DNA of 64,000 nt from Balneola vulgaris DSM 17893 (GTDB taxonomy: Bacteria; Bacteroidota; Rhodothermia; Balneolales; Balneolaceae). Position numbers and translations under genes: made by a program. Shown piece after piece: positions 47,593 through 55,573 of this stretch; positions within the stretch are counted from its first letter, which is position 1; every line of letters starts with the position of its first letter. The stretch covers positions 62,001 to 126,000 of the forward strand of contig NZ_AQXH01000005.1 in NCBI RefSeq assembly GCF_000375465.1, given 5' to 3'. The notes below the pieces were generated by a model, which did not search any database, had not been told where the DNA came from, and worked only from the letters and a program-made list of their open reading frames with translations.

Positions 47593-47654
47593 TCTTCTCC
47601 TAATCAGAAAGCAGATCTCTGTATTCCTCATCTAGTGGCCTGCTCGATCAGAGG

Positions 47655-47826
47655 TGTATAATAAGGCATTTTATGTCGGAACCGCCAGCCGGCTGACATC
47701 CTTCGACAAGCTGTGCACTTAAGCTTGTATGCAATAAAATAAATTACTTACTTCAACTAAATACTACGACCCCGCGCAGTTCTGCAAGTAGGCGGACAGG
47801 TTAAACGCCGGGTCCTTAAGTTGCAC
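47655..47826 (+). repeat. Degenerate attC-like site B; rest of the 318-bp gap before the CoiA-like gene
   Basis: The 318-bp gap 47528-47845 holds site B0, then about 60 bp with nothing recognised, then this element. The left part (TATAATAAGG at 47657-47666) is a decayed version of the TATAACAAGC end seen elsewhere; the right part (47712-47826) parallels the right half of site D, including AGGCGGACAGGTTAAACGC, and ends GTTGCAC (47820-47826). It shows several changes, so recombination activity is doubtful. Confidence 0.45.
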
Positions 47827-47845
47827 AAGAATTCAGAAAAGAGAT

Positions 47846-48856
47846 ATGATTCAATATAGTTTTGCAAAAGATAGTGAGGGGAGAATTGTTAAAGTTACAT
47901 CACTTGAGCGTAATATAAAGTTAGATACATACTATTGTGTGAATTGTGGCAATGAACTGATTGCTCGGTTAGGTGAAATTAGAAGAAAACATTTTGCCCA
48001 TAAGGAACAAATAGATTGTTCCTATGAAACTTACCTTCATAAACTTTCTAAAACAGTTTTTTATAGACTTTATCGGTCATGTTTAAAAAAGAATAGACCA
48101 TTTATACTTGAGTATTCTGAAAAACAAATTTGCAAACATTTTCAAGATGACTTCAATATTACTTGTGATTTAGGGCAACAAGTTCAAGACTTTGATCTTA
48201 CTTCCTATTTTACCGAAATAGAACTTGAAAAAAGAGATAGAAATTTAATTCCTGATGTACGAATTTTTAATGAGAAAACTGGTGAGTCTATCTATGTCGA
48301 AATCGCTGTTACTCACAAATCTGAAGAAAATAAAGTGAATAGCGGAAATAGAATCCTTGAATTCTTAGTTAATGAAGAAAGTGACCTGAAGCTTTTTACT
48401 TCAAAAAGAATTGAATTAGAAAATGAAAAAATCATTCGTCACAATTTTAGCAAAAGTGAACCCCAAGAAATTGATTGTGACGGTAACTGCCCTACTTCTA
48501 AAGATATATTTCAAGTTTTCAAGTCTGGCAAGTCTATTCTTACTGACACAAAGCTTAAAAAGTTAAAAAGACATCTAAAAAACGATGTGATTTCAGATTT
48601 TAAAATTGTTGATCTTGAAAACAATTATGAAAATTATACTTATGTGCAGAACGTAGTTAGGGCTCATGAGAAAGAGACTGAAATAAAGAATTGCTTTCTT
48701 TGTAGGTACCATGCAAAAAATAAAGATTATCACACTAAACGTATTAGGCCTATTTTCTGTAAATTTCTGAAAGAAACTTTTCCCTCAAACCAAGCAGTAG
48801 ATTGTGAGTATTACAGACCGGATGAGTCTGTTTATGCAGAGTACCGTGCAACCTAA
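47846..48856 (+). CDS. CoiA-like nuclease/competence-type protein (cassette gene)
   Basis: 336 residues. The N-terminal part has a zinc-finger-like motif (C31, C34, then RKHFAH with H49 and H52, C58) and a helix ETYLHKLSK, as in CoiA. The middle contains LIPDVRIFN and, 15 residues on, IYVEIAVTHK, which fits the PD-(D/E)xK nuclease pattern of CoiA proteins. The C-terminal region has a second Cys group (CFLCRYHAK). CoiA-like proteins assist processing of single-stranded or foreign DNA. It lies between sites B and C, with its stop codon at the left end of site C. Confidence 0.75.
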   Translation: MIQYSFAKDSEGRIVKVTSLERNIKLDTYYCVNCGNELIARLGEIRRKHFAHKEQIDCSYETYLHKLSKTVFYRLYRSCLKKNRPFILEYSEKQICKHFQDDFNITCDLGQQVQDFDLTSYFTEIELEKRDRNLIPDVRIFNEKTGESIYVEIAVTHKSEENKVNSGNRILEFLVNEESDLKLFTSKRIELENEKIIRHNFSKSEPQEIDCDGNCPTSKDIFQVFKSGKSILTDTKLKKLKRHLKNDVISDFKIVDLENNYENYTYVQNVVRAHEKETEIKNCFLCRYHAKNKDYHTKRIRPIFCKFLKETFPSNQAVDCEYYRPDESVYAEYRAT

Positions 48857-48940
48857 CAAGCGTTTCAAGCGGACTCGAACGTGGTTCGGGTCTTTAATTT
48901 TAATAACCAGACTCGCCGCTTAAACGCGGGGTCGTTATGC
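48851..48940 (+). repeat. attC-like site C
   Basis: 90 bp. Left end ACCTAAC (48851-48857) matches RYYYAAC exactly; right end GTTATGC (48934-48940). The inner AAGCGTTTCAAGCGG pairs with CCGCTTAAACGC, giving the long folded stem of an attC. The stop codon of the CoiA-like gene (48854-48856) lies in its left end. Confidence 0.8.
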
Positions 48941-48950
48941 ATTTTAAAAC

Positions 48951-49271
48951 ATGACTGAGCTTGAATACATAAATGAATTTCAAAAACGAAAGTCTTCTGA
49001 ACTAACAGAAGAAACCATTTCGCTTATTAATCAAGCTGTCAAAGATTATCCAAATTCTGAAAAACTCTGGATTTTACGAGGAGATTTACTCCAGCTCATA
49101 GATGTTGAAATAGGCATACCTTTAGAAGAATCTTTGAATTCTTATAAAAGAGCTTTGGAAATAAACCCAGATTCATCTGAAGCGAATTTCGAAATGGCGT
49201 CTTTCTTAAATAATGTTCTCGACCAAACGGAAAAAGCTCACATGTTTTATCAAAAGGCAAAAAATGCCTAA
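48951..49271 (+). CDS. Small TPR protein (cassette gene)
   Basis: 106 residues. About two TPR-like units are visible, in LWILRGDLLQL and SLNSYKRALEINPDSSEANFE. It starts 10 bp behind site C and its stop codon lies within the left end of site D, the classical cassette layout. Function unknown; TPR units mediate protein binding. Confidence 0.72.
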   Translation: MTELEYINEFQKRKSSELTEETISLINQAVKDYPNSEKLWILRGDLLQLIDVEIGIPLEESLNSYKRALEINPDSSEANFEMASFLNNVLDQTEKAHMFYQKAKNA

Positions 49272-49449
49272 CAAGCGTTTCGCTTCGCGGTTCTTCGAAT
49301 CAAGTCGGATCCGCCAAGAGGCGGACATCCTTCGGCAAGGTTTGCACTTGGGCTTGTGGACAATAAAATTAATCCGTTACTTCAACAAAAACCGAGAACC
49401 TGCGCCGCCCTGCCTGCCGGCGGACAGGTTAAACGCGGGGTCGTTATAA
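49266..49449 (+). repeat. attC-like site D, long form with an internal insertion
   Basis: 184 bp. Left end GCCTAAC (49266-49272) matches RYYYAAC and holds the stop codon of the TPR gene; right end GTTATAA (49443-49449). The first 34 nt after GCCT are identical to site E (49844-49877). The middle (49341-49379) carries a 39-nt element shared, with one mismatch, with site G. Confidence 0.78.
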
Positions 49450-49464
49450 CACTTAATTTAAGTA

Positions 49465-49845
49465 ATGAAGTTATCAGCCAGTCACGGAAAGAAAATATCT
49501 GAGCCTACAGATCAACAAATAAATCAAGCCATTGATGAGATCGAAGACAATAATGGCAGTTTTGTGATTTTGGACGCAGAAAATGGTTTTGTACAAGCTG
49601 CTGGAAGTTTACCAGATAAACTCCTTGTTGAATATCAAATTGACGGAAAACACTTTCAGTCCATTTCACAAAACCTTTCAGCTGAACAGGTGAAAGATAT
49701 TTTTAAGCAATTCCGTCATGGCTTAAATGATTTCAAAAGAAATAATGAATGGAAAGAAGTAGAATTAAGTAATTCTGGTGGTGCAGGTTGTGCTCCAATT
49801 TTGTTAATTCTATACGCTGTGTTTGTTTGGCAAGTGGTGCTATAA
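49465..49845 (+). CDS. Unrecognised protein with C-terminal membrane helix (cassette gene)
   Basis: 126 residues, no recognised family. A soluble N-terminal part with KQFRHGLNDFKR is followed by a Gly/Ala-rich turn (SGGAGCAP) and a C-terminal hydrophobic stretch (ILLILYAVFVWQVVL) suggesting a tail anchor. It starts 15 bp behind site D and ends inside the left end of site E. Possibly a Sec-independent tail-anchored protein; function unknown. Confidence 0.65.
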   Translation: MKLSASHGKKISEPTDQQINQAIDEIEDNNGSFVILDAENGFVQAAGSLPDKLLVEYQIDGKHFQSISQNLSAEQVKDIFKQFRHGLNDFKRNNEWKEVELSNSGGAGCAPILLILYAVFVWQVVL

Positions 49846-49929
49846 CAAGCGTTTCGCTTCGCGGTTCTTCGAATCAAACGGACCCCGTACCAACAGCAAT
49901 CGGTCAGGTTATTCGCGGGGTCGTTATAT
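49840..49929 (+). repeat. attC-like site E
   Basis: 90 bp. Left end CTATAAC (49840-49846), right end GTTATAT (49923-49929). It shares its first 34 nt with site D (49270-49303). The CGCGGGGTCGTTAT right end is shared with sites C and D. Confidence 0.75.
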
Positions 49930-49954
49930 GGCTTTTACACTTCAATTCGAGTGA

Positions 49955-50659
49955 ATGAAAAAAATTTTACTCTTCTTATTTTGTTCCTCTTTATTCATTT
50001 CTTGTTCTTCAAAACAAGGTAATAATCTGATCTTTTGTAAAAACGAGCTTTACTTGCTTGGCTCATTTGAAAAATTGCCCTTCATTGATGCAAATATTTC
50101 AGAATTAAGAGATTTGATGAACTTACCACTTGATAGCTTATTCCAAGTTGATGGTTACAGTGTTCGGTATAAGGTCAATCATCCAGTAGGTAATCAGGTA
50201 ATTTCCTTGAAAATGGCATCCAGTGATTTAACAAAGTACCCAGGAGTACCACCTCCTTTTAATCCCTACAAATACTGGATTCACATTTACCTTCAAAGAT
50301 CAGACTCTATTTTATTCAGAAGAGAATTCTCACCTATCGATTCGATTGATATCAAAGTTGAAAGCTGGTACAAGCAATTACATCCAGATAAATTTAAAAA
50401 TATCAATATTGCACTTTATTGGGACTCAGATTCGGATCCAAACTCGTTTAACCGAATTGTAACCGAAAGTATGAACGGGTATTTATCATTTGCGAATGAC
50501 AATAGTTTACAGAAGTTCAATCAACCTTTATGTTCACTTTCTGAAAGTAATTTAGATTCAGTTTCGAATTCAGTACCATTCAAAATGAGAACAGACTTTT
50601 TTGGTTCTGAAACGATTGATAGATGGGACTTCATCCCCAAAGAAGTTTTCAATGAATAA
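49955..50659 (+). CDS. Unrecognised lipoprotein (cassette gene)
   Basis: 234 residues with a lipoprotein signal (FISCSS, cysteine at residue 17). The remainder is a globular, aromatic-rich domain, for example PPPFNPYKYWIHIYLQRS, which I do not recognise. It begins 25 bp behind site E. The next gene (50765) has no attC-like site before it, so the two may share a cassette. Confidence 0.68.
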   Translation: MKKILLFLFCSSLFISCSSKQGNNLIFCKNELYLLGSFEKLPFIDANISELRDLMNLPLDSLFQVDGYSVRYKVNHPVGNQVISLKMASSDLTKYPGVPPPFNPYKYWIHIYLQRSDSILFRREFSPIDSIDIKVESWYKQLHPDKFKNINIALYWDSDSDPNSFNRIVTESMNGYLSFANDNSLQKFNQPLCSLSESNLDSVSNSVPFKMRTDFFGSETIDRWDFIPKEVFNE

Positions 50660-50764
50660 AAATCGTCCTAAAATCTTGCACTACTATTTAAAGCATAACC
50701 TTTTATCAAAAACAGCGTGTGACACGAGTGTTCAATCAACTCATAGAAGCTAATATTTAAACGT

Positions 50765-51169
50765 ATGAAGGATTTCGAAGTCAATACAAAATTGAAGATC
50801 GCTGCTTTGTGGACTTCTGCTACTTTTTGTTATCTATATGGAGATTATTTCGAGTTATATACTCCCGATAAAGTAAACAGCCTAATTAGCGGCGATAATG
50901 TTCTAAACTCACCTACCTTCTTATTTATCGCTTCCTTAATTATGGTTATTCCTCCACTCATGATTTCGCTGTCACTATTTCTAAAACCAGCTTTAAATAG
51001 AGTACTAAATATGGTATTTGGAGCCCTATTCACCATTATGATGATATTGATAGCTATTGGAAGTCTTACCCCTTGGTATAGCTTTTATGTGTTTCTAGCT
51101 GTAGTCGAATCTATATTAACTGCGATTATTGTTTGGACAGCTTATAAATGGCCGAAAGAGCAACTTTAG
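50765..51169 (+). CDS. Small four-helix membrane protein (cassette gene)
   Basis: 134 residues with four hydrophobic segments (about 10-25, 48-72, 80-100, 107-127). I do not recognise a family. It has no recognisable attC-like site upstream and only the degenerate site G behind it. A DoxX- or DUF6326-like fold is possible but not supported by a motif. Confidence 0.65.
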   Translation: MKDFEVNTKLKIAALWTSATFCYLYGDYFELYTPDKVNSLISGDNVLNSPTFLFIASLIMVIPPLMISLSLFLKPALNRVLNMVFGALFTIMMILIAIGSLTPWYSFYVFLAVVESILTAIIVWTAYKWPKEQL

Positions 51170-51225
51170 GGACTTCAAAAAATCAACTGTTCTTCAAAGT
51201 ATTCATTTCAACTCTTCCAATCACA

Positions 51226-51354
51226 CAAGCACTTGCGGGGTTTGCACATGGGCTTGTGGACAATAAAATTAATCCGTTATTTCCCCTAATTATGAGAACC
51301 TGAGCTGTTCCTCCCTAGCAGTGGTTGGCACAGCTATCAATCAGGTCGTTTTCA
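51226..51354 (+). repeat. Degenerate attC-like site G
   Basis: The segment 51241-51279 is identical, with one mismatch, to 49341-49379 in site D. It ends with AGGTCGTTTTC, a changed form of the GGGGTCGTT right end of sites C to E. The left part is not recognisable. It probably marks the decayed right border of the array. Confidence 0.5.
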
Positions 51355-51459
51355 CCCTTAGTTGAGAACCATGCCGCATCTAGTTTATGCCTCTATTACC
51401 TCGGTTATCCCATACGGCCTAGAGCTGTCGGCCCATCGTTCTCCTTCAGTCTAAGCCCT

Positions 51460-52797
51460 ATGCATCATTCATCGCTACTACCCCTTTTATACCATTTCAT
51501 AAAGAGAACCTTAACTACTTCAACAGCCGTGTGCCTGCTAGCACTTCTATGGATAAGTGCTGCAAGCAGTACAGTTATGGCACAGCAGGTCGATACGCAG
51601 CCCCCAACTCGACTGGCCCTCTTCCTCGATTGTAACTTCTGCGACGAGAACTTCATTCGGCAAGAGATGCCGTATCTAGACCATGTCCGCGATCGGGAAG
51701 TTGCCGATGTGCATGTTCTTGTAACCCGAGAGGATACGGGATCAGGGGGCGAGGCACGAACCATGGACCTCATTGGCTTAGGCATCTTCGAAGGACTGGA
51801 GTTCACAACGGTCTTCAATACCACAGCCAATGCAACCGAGGCGGAAGAGCGAACAGGATTCCTCCAAACCCTTGAAGCCGCTCTTGTGCCCTATTTAATG
51901 CAAACTCCCATGCGAGATCGCCTACGTTTAAACATCGAGCCTTCCGAATTAGACGCCGTTGACCAAGTGCAGATCACAAAAGATCCTTGGAACTATTGGA
52001 CCATCGAGATTTATGCCGATGGAAGCGCCGATTTTGAATCCAAACAGCGTTCTTTCGACAGCCGCTATGGAGTGTATGTGAGCCGTGTGACTGAGGAATG
52101 GAAGCTTCAGCTCCGCCCTTTCTTCAACTACAACTACGACCAGTTTGAACGTGAGGAAGGCACCATTTCGAGTACCACCCGAAGAAATGGATTTACCAGT
52201 TATGCTGTAAAAAGCATCTCTCCACATTGGTCGGTTGGGGCTTCTGGCGATGTTCTTACCTCCACGTTCTCGAATGTGGCTTGGCGCTATCGTTTCATGG
52301 GCGCCGTAGAATGGAGCCTCTACCCTTATCGCGAGGCCAATCGCCGACAGCTCACTGTAGCCTATCGCTTGGGCGCCTCGCACATCACCTATCGCGACAC
52401 CACCATCTACAACAAAATCGAAGAACGACTTCCTCAACACCTTCTCAATGCCGACTATCGAGTGGTTCAGCCTTGGGGTGGAATTGAAATCGGAGTCGAC
52501 GCATCGCAGTACCTACACGAAACTTCTCTCTATAGCCTTCAATTTGATGCGGAGTTTGAAATTAGAATCACCAAAGGACTTTCCGTAGAAATAGGGGGTT
52601 CGCTTGAGCTCATCCACGATCAGATTAATCTCCCGAAAGGAAGCGCCGACCTAGAGGAAGTGCTGTTACGGCGTAGGCAGCTCGAAACTAATTATGAAGC
52701 CGGCATCAGCTTTGGATTCCGATACCGTTTTGGCTCACTGCTTAACAACGTGGTGAACACCCGATTCAGTGGCATCGGCAACCGCGATCGGTTTTAG
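51460..52797 (+). CDS. Outer-membrane beta-barrel protein with an N-terminal Cys-containing domain
   Basis: About 445 residues. A signal peptide ends near VMAQQ (residue 35). The next region (FLDCNFCDENFIR, EMPYLDHVRDREVADVHVLVT, then TGSGGEARTMDLIGLG) is a compact domain that I have seen in otherwise unnamed bacterial proteins. It contains a C-x2-C pair. The rest (from about 190) alternates aromatic residues and ends with beta-strands (FGFRYRFGSL), fitting a barrel. The frame stays open from 51325, but the ATG at 51460 is next to the signal peptide and is preferred. GC-richer than the array, so probably not a cassette. Confidence 0.75.
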   Translation: MHHSSLLPLLYHFIKRTLTTSTAVCLLALLWISAASSTVMAQQVDTQPPTRLALFLDCNFCDENFIRQEMPYLDHVRDREVADVHVLVTREDTGSGGEARTMDLIGLGIFEGLEFTTVFNTTANATEAEERTGFLQTLEAALVPYLMQTPMRDRLRLNIEPSELDAVDQVQITKDPWNYWTIEIYADGSADFESKQRSFDSRYGVYVSRVTEEWKLQLRPFFNYNYDQFEREEGTISSTTRRNGFTSYAVKSISPHWSVGASGDVLTSTFSNVAWRYRFMGAVEWSLYPYREANRRQLTVAYRLGASHITYRDTTIYNKIEERLPQHLLNADYRVVQPWGGIEIGVDASQYLHETSLYSLQFDAEFEIRITKGLSVEIGGSLELIHDQINLPKGSADLEEVLLRRRQLETNYEAGISFGFRYRFGSLLNNVVNTRFSGIGNRDRF

Positions 52798-52920
52798 GGT
52801 TTAGTGGAGAATGGGCGGTCGGGTGACTATGAGTTGTAAAAGGGCCATTAGCAGATGCAGAACTAATCGAGATATTGCTCGTATGGCAACCCTTCTTCAA
52901 TCATTTTTTAGCAATTATCC

Positions 52921-53733
52921 GTGATAGATTTCACCAACTGTATTTTAGATAAAGGGCAATCACTTGCTCCTGAGTCAACCACTTATCTTCTTCAAGATTT
53001 AATCTTTGCGATAACGGAATATCCTGAGCCTACAGAAACGGGCAAGTGGCATGCACATAAGAATCCACAAATTAGTTTTGTGTTGAAAGGTGGGAATATT
53101 GAAAACAGAAAAGGTAAACAGCTAGAACGAGTTTGTGGTAGCATTAACTATTATCATGCCTACGAGCCTCACCAAAATATCTATCAAGTCTTTCCTTCAA
53201 AACATTTAAGCGTTGAATTCGATGAGGCCTTTTTAAATAAATATGATCTTAAAGAACATCAGATTAGTGCCGCCGTTAAGGATCATCTTTTTAGCAAATT
53301 CTTCTTATTGAATATTCTTAATGAGGTCCTTCTCCAAGATTCATATTCGCGCGATTCCGTTAATATCCTTTTACTGGAATTAGTGAATCGTGCTTCTTTT
53401 TTAAAAAAGAGTGATGCTCCTCCGAGCTGGGTCCCTGTGCTGCGAGAAATCCTTAACGACAACTGGAATCAACAGCTATCCCTGCAGTTACTTGCCGATA
53501 CACTCGGTGTTCATCCAGTTACTATCTCTGGGAATTTCAGAAAATACTTTTCCACAACTTTTGGCGAGTATATGAGGAAAATCAAAATTGATCGCTCTTT
53601 AAAGATGATTAAAGAGTCGAACAACTCACTTGTTCACATAGCCCATGAATGTGGCTTCTCAGATCACAGCCATTTTACCCGGACTTTTAAAAATCAGACC
53701 GGCTTTTTACCTAAGCAATACCAAGATTTTTAG
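52921..53733 (+). CDS. AraC-family transcriptional regulator
   Basis: 270 residues. The N-terminal part looks like a cupin-type sensor (KWHAHKNPQISFVLKGG). The C-terminal 100 residues are the AraC double helix-turn-helix (LSLQLLADTLGVHPVTISGNF, then HIAHECGFSDHSHFTRTFK). Start GTG at 52921. It lies 83 bp upstream of the erythromycin-esterase-like gene on the same strand, so it may control that gene. Confidence 0.9.
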   Translation: MIDFTNCILDKGQSLAPESTTYLLQDLIFAITEYPEPTETGKWHAHKNPQISFVLKGGNIENRKGKQLERVCGSINYYHAYEPHQNIYQVFPSKHLSVEFDEAFLNKYDLKEHQISAAVKDHLFSKFFLLNILNEVLLQDSYSRDSVNILLLELVNRASFLKKSDAPPSWVPVLREILNDNWNQQLSLQLLADTLGVHPVTISGNFRKYFSTTFGEYMRKIKIDRSLKMIKESNNSLVHIAHECGFSDHSHFTRTFKNQTGFLPKQYQDF

Positions 53734-53816
53734 CTTCGATGAGGCTAAAATCATTCTATTTTTGTCCAACATGCATGGTTAGGTTAGGGGTGAATTTAAA
53801 CATTTGATAAAAAGGC

Positions 53817-55541
53817 ATGAATAATCGAACTCAGAAGCTCTGCATACCTTCATTCTTCTTTTTAATCATTCTTTGCGGAGCAATTGATAGCGTTCAAGCT
53901 CAATATTTTTGGAATACAGATTTTGAATATGGAGTCTATAAATCTCAGCCACGCAAATGGACCATTGAGGGAGAAGGAGAACAATACACCGCTTATTTAG
54001 ATAGCACTGTTAGTAAGTCTGGGAACAAGAGTCTTTTTATTACACAGAGAAATGCGGAGACCTATACACTTTTATCTATTCCCGGAGCATTGATAGCTGG
54101 TGAATCAATCTCCATAAGTGGATTTATAAAAGCCCATCAAACAGACTCCCTTCAATTAAGTTTAATGATATTTGATCCCTCAGAAGGGAATGTCCTTGCT
54201 ACTGTAGATCATGCAATAATTTCGAATAATTGGGAAGTTGTTTCGCTTAACACATTTTTGCCGGAGAATTTAAAATCAGATAATGTGCTCATAGCGTTGG
54301 TTGCTTCAGGAAGTGGAAGCTTTTGGTTTGATGCAGTACAGGTTAAGATTGGTGGAATTAAATATGGAGAGGATGCCCCTAATTTTAGAGAACCCACCAA
54401 CGGCGAGATCGCTTCGCTGAATGAAAAAGCCATCCCATTTCAAATGAATACGGTACAACAAAAACGGGATTTATCGGGGCTCTCAGATATTGTTGGCGAT
54501 GCCCGAATTGTGGCATTAGGTGAAAACTCACACGGTTCTTCTTCCATATATCGCCTTAAACTCCGCATGTTACGATACCTTGTAGAACACGAAGGCTTTA
54601 CTCTCTTCGCCTTAGAAATGCCCACTGTAGAAGCCGATTATATCAACAATTATGTGCTCTATGGACAAGGGGACATCGAGCAGGTTCTAACTAAACTAAG
54701 CTATCCCAGTTGGCAAACTCAGGAGATGATAGACCTTATCGAGTGGTTGAGAAATTATAATGAACAACATGGCAAAAGAATTGAGTTTAGAGGCTATGAC
54801 ATGCAAAATGGGTGGTCTGCTTTAGAGGCTGTTAAAGCGTTCGCCACTAAGTATGATTCCGTAGCGAGCAGTGAATTAGAATTTATTAGTGAGCTCTACG
54901 AAGAAGCACTGAAGTTGAGACAACTGAATAATTCACTCTATGAAAAATCCGATAAGCTGCTGCATTATTTAGAAGGGAAAAGCTTTCGAGCGGCACCTCC
55001 AAACCGTGTTGAGACTATAGTGCATTACATGAATGTTTTTATGCAGAGTTTAGCTTTTCAGTTCAATTTGGAGCACGCAAAAAGCAGAGATAAGTATATG
55101 GCTGAGAATATCCGATGGATTGTGGAGAACAACGCTGAATCAAACAGAATAATTATCTCCGCAGATAACACTCATATTACGAAGTCCGGTGGAAAAACTG
55201 GGGCATACCTTAACCAATGGTATGGAGAGGATTACGTAGGATTTGGTTTTACTTTTAAAACAGGAAGTTATTCAGCATATGGCCCTAAGTCATCCTATGA
55301 AGTTCATCCTCCCCATGTAGGCACTTATGAATACTTCTTTTCAAAAAGTAGCTATGAAAACTTTATGCTGGATCTCAGAGCAACCGAAAGTATTCCACTA
55401 TTAAACCAAAGTGCAGGGTTTCGTTCGATTGGCTCCAGGCCCCAAGAGGTGACACAATTTTATGATATCGATATCAAAAAGCATTTTGATGCAGTTGTCT
55501 ATATAGAGACTTCAAATCACACTACGTTCTTAAAGAAGTAA
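53817..55541 (+). CDS. Erythromycin-esterase-like protein, exported
   Basis: 574 residues. A signal peptide (cleavage near SVQAQ) precedes an N-terminal carbohydrate-binding-like jelly-roll (about 30-190; YFWNTDFEYGV, SGNKSLFI). Then follows the erythromycin-esterase domain: IVALGENSHGSSSIY and LFALEMPTVEAD, then IIISADNTHITK. The domain is present in macrolide esterases and in many proteins of unknown substrate; resistance is not implied. It lies behind an AraC regulator. Confidence 0.85.
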   Translation: MNNRTQKLCIPSFFFLIILCGAIDSVQAQYFWNTDFEYGVYKSQPRKWTIEGEGEQYTAYLDSTVSKSGNKSLFITQRNAETYTLLSIPGALIAGESISISGFIKAHQTDSLQLSLMIFDPSEGNVLATVDHAIISNNWEVVSLNTFLPENLKSDNVLIALVASGSGSFWFDAVQVKIGGIKYGEDAPNFREPTNGEIASLNEKAIPFQMNTVQQKRDLSGLSDIVGDARIVALGENSHGSSSIYRLKLRMLRYLVEHEGFTLFALEMPTVEADYINNYVLYGQGDIEQVLTKLSYPSWQTQEMIDLIEWLRNYNEQHGKRIEFRGYDMQNGWSALEAVKAFATKYDSVASSELEFISELYEEALKLRQLNNSLYEKSDKLLHYLEGKSFRAAPPNRVETIVHYMNVFMQSLAFQFNLEHAKSRDKYMAENIRWIVENNAESNRIIISADNTHITKSGGKTGAYLNQWYGEDYVGFGFTFKTGSYSAYGPKSSYEVHPPHVGTYEYFFSKSSYENFMLDLRATESIPLLNQSAGFRSIGSRPQEVTQFYDIDIKKHFDAVVYIETSNHTTFLKK

Positions 55542-55573
55542 AAAGTGAATATCTACTTCCCAAGCTTCTCTGA

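Larger units (their letters stand above)
46993..51354 (+). mobile_element. Integron-type cassette array without integrase in the window (CALIN)
   Basis: Five clear and two degenerate attC-like sites (listed separately) alternate with small plus-strand genes. Stop codons of some genes lie within or next to the left end of the following site (48854, 49269, 49843), as in gene cassettes. The order is: ABC-3C operon, site A, HTH-TM protein, site B0, gene-poor 234 bp ending in degenerate site B, CoiA-like nuclease, site C, TPR protein, site D, 126-aa protein, site E, lipoprotein and 4-TM protein, degenerate site G. No IntI-like integrase occurs in this window. The segment is AT-richer than the flanks. 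Whether the sites recombine is unknown. Confidence 0.72.

Noticed and set aside
49213-49449. 78-residue plus-strand open frame
   Set aside because: It runs through the TPR gene end and attC-like site D; its translation is the site's stem sequence, so it is not a gene.
46993-51354. CRISPR array
   Set aside because: The repeats are long, imperfect, variably spaced and interleaved with genes, unlike short direct repeats with constant spacers, and no cas genes are present.
53817-55541. Macrolide resistance determinant
   Set aside because: The esterase domain is present, but many members are not resistance proteins; signal peptide and jelly-roll point to another exported role.
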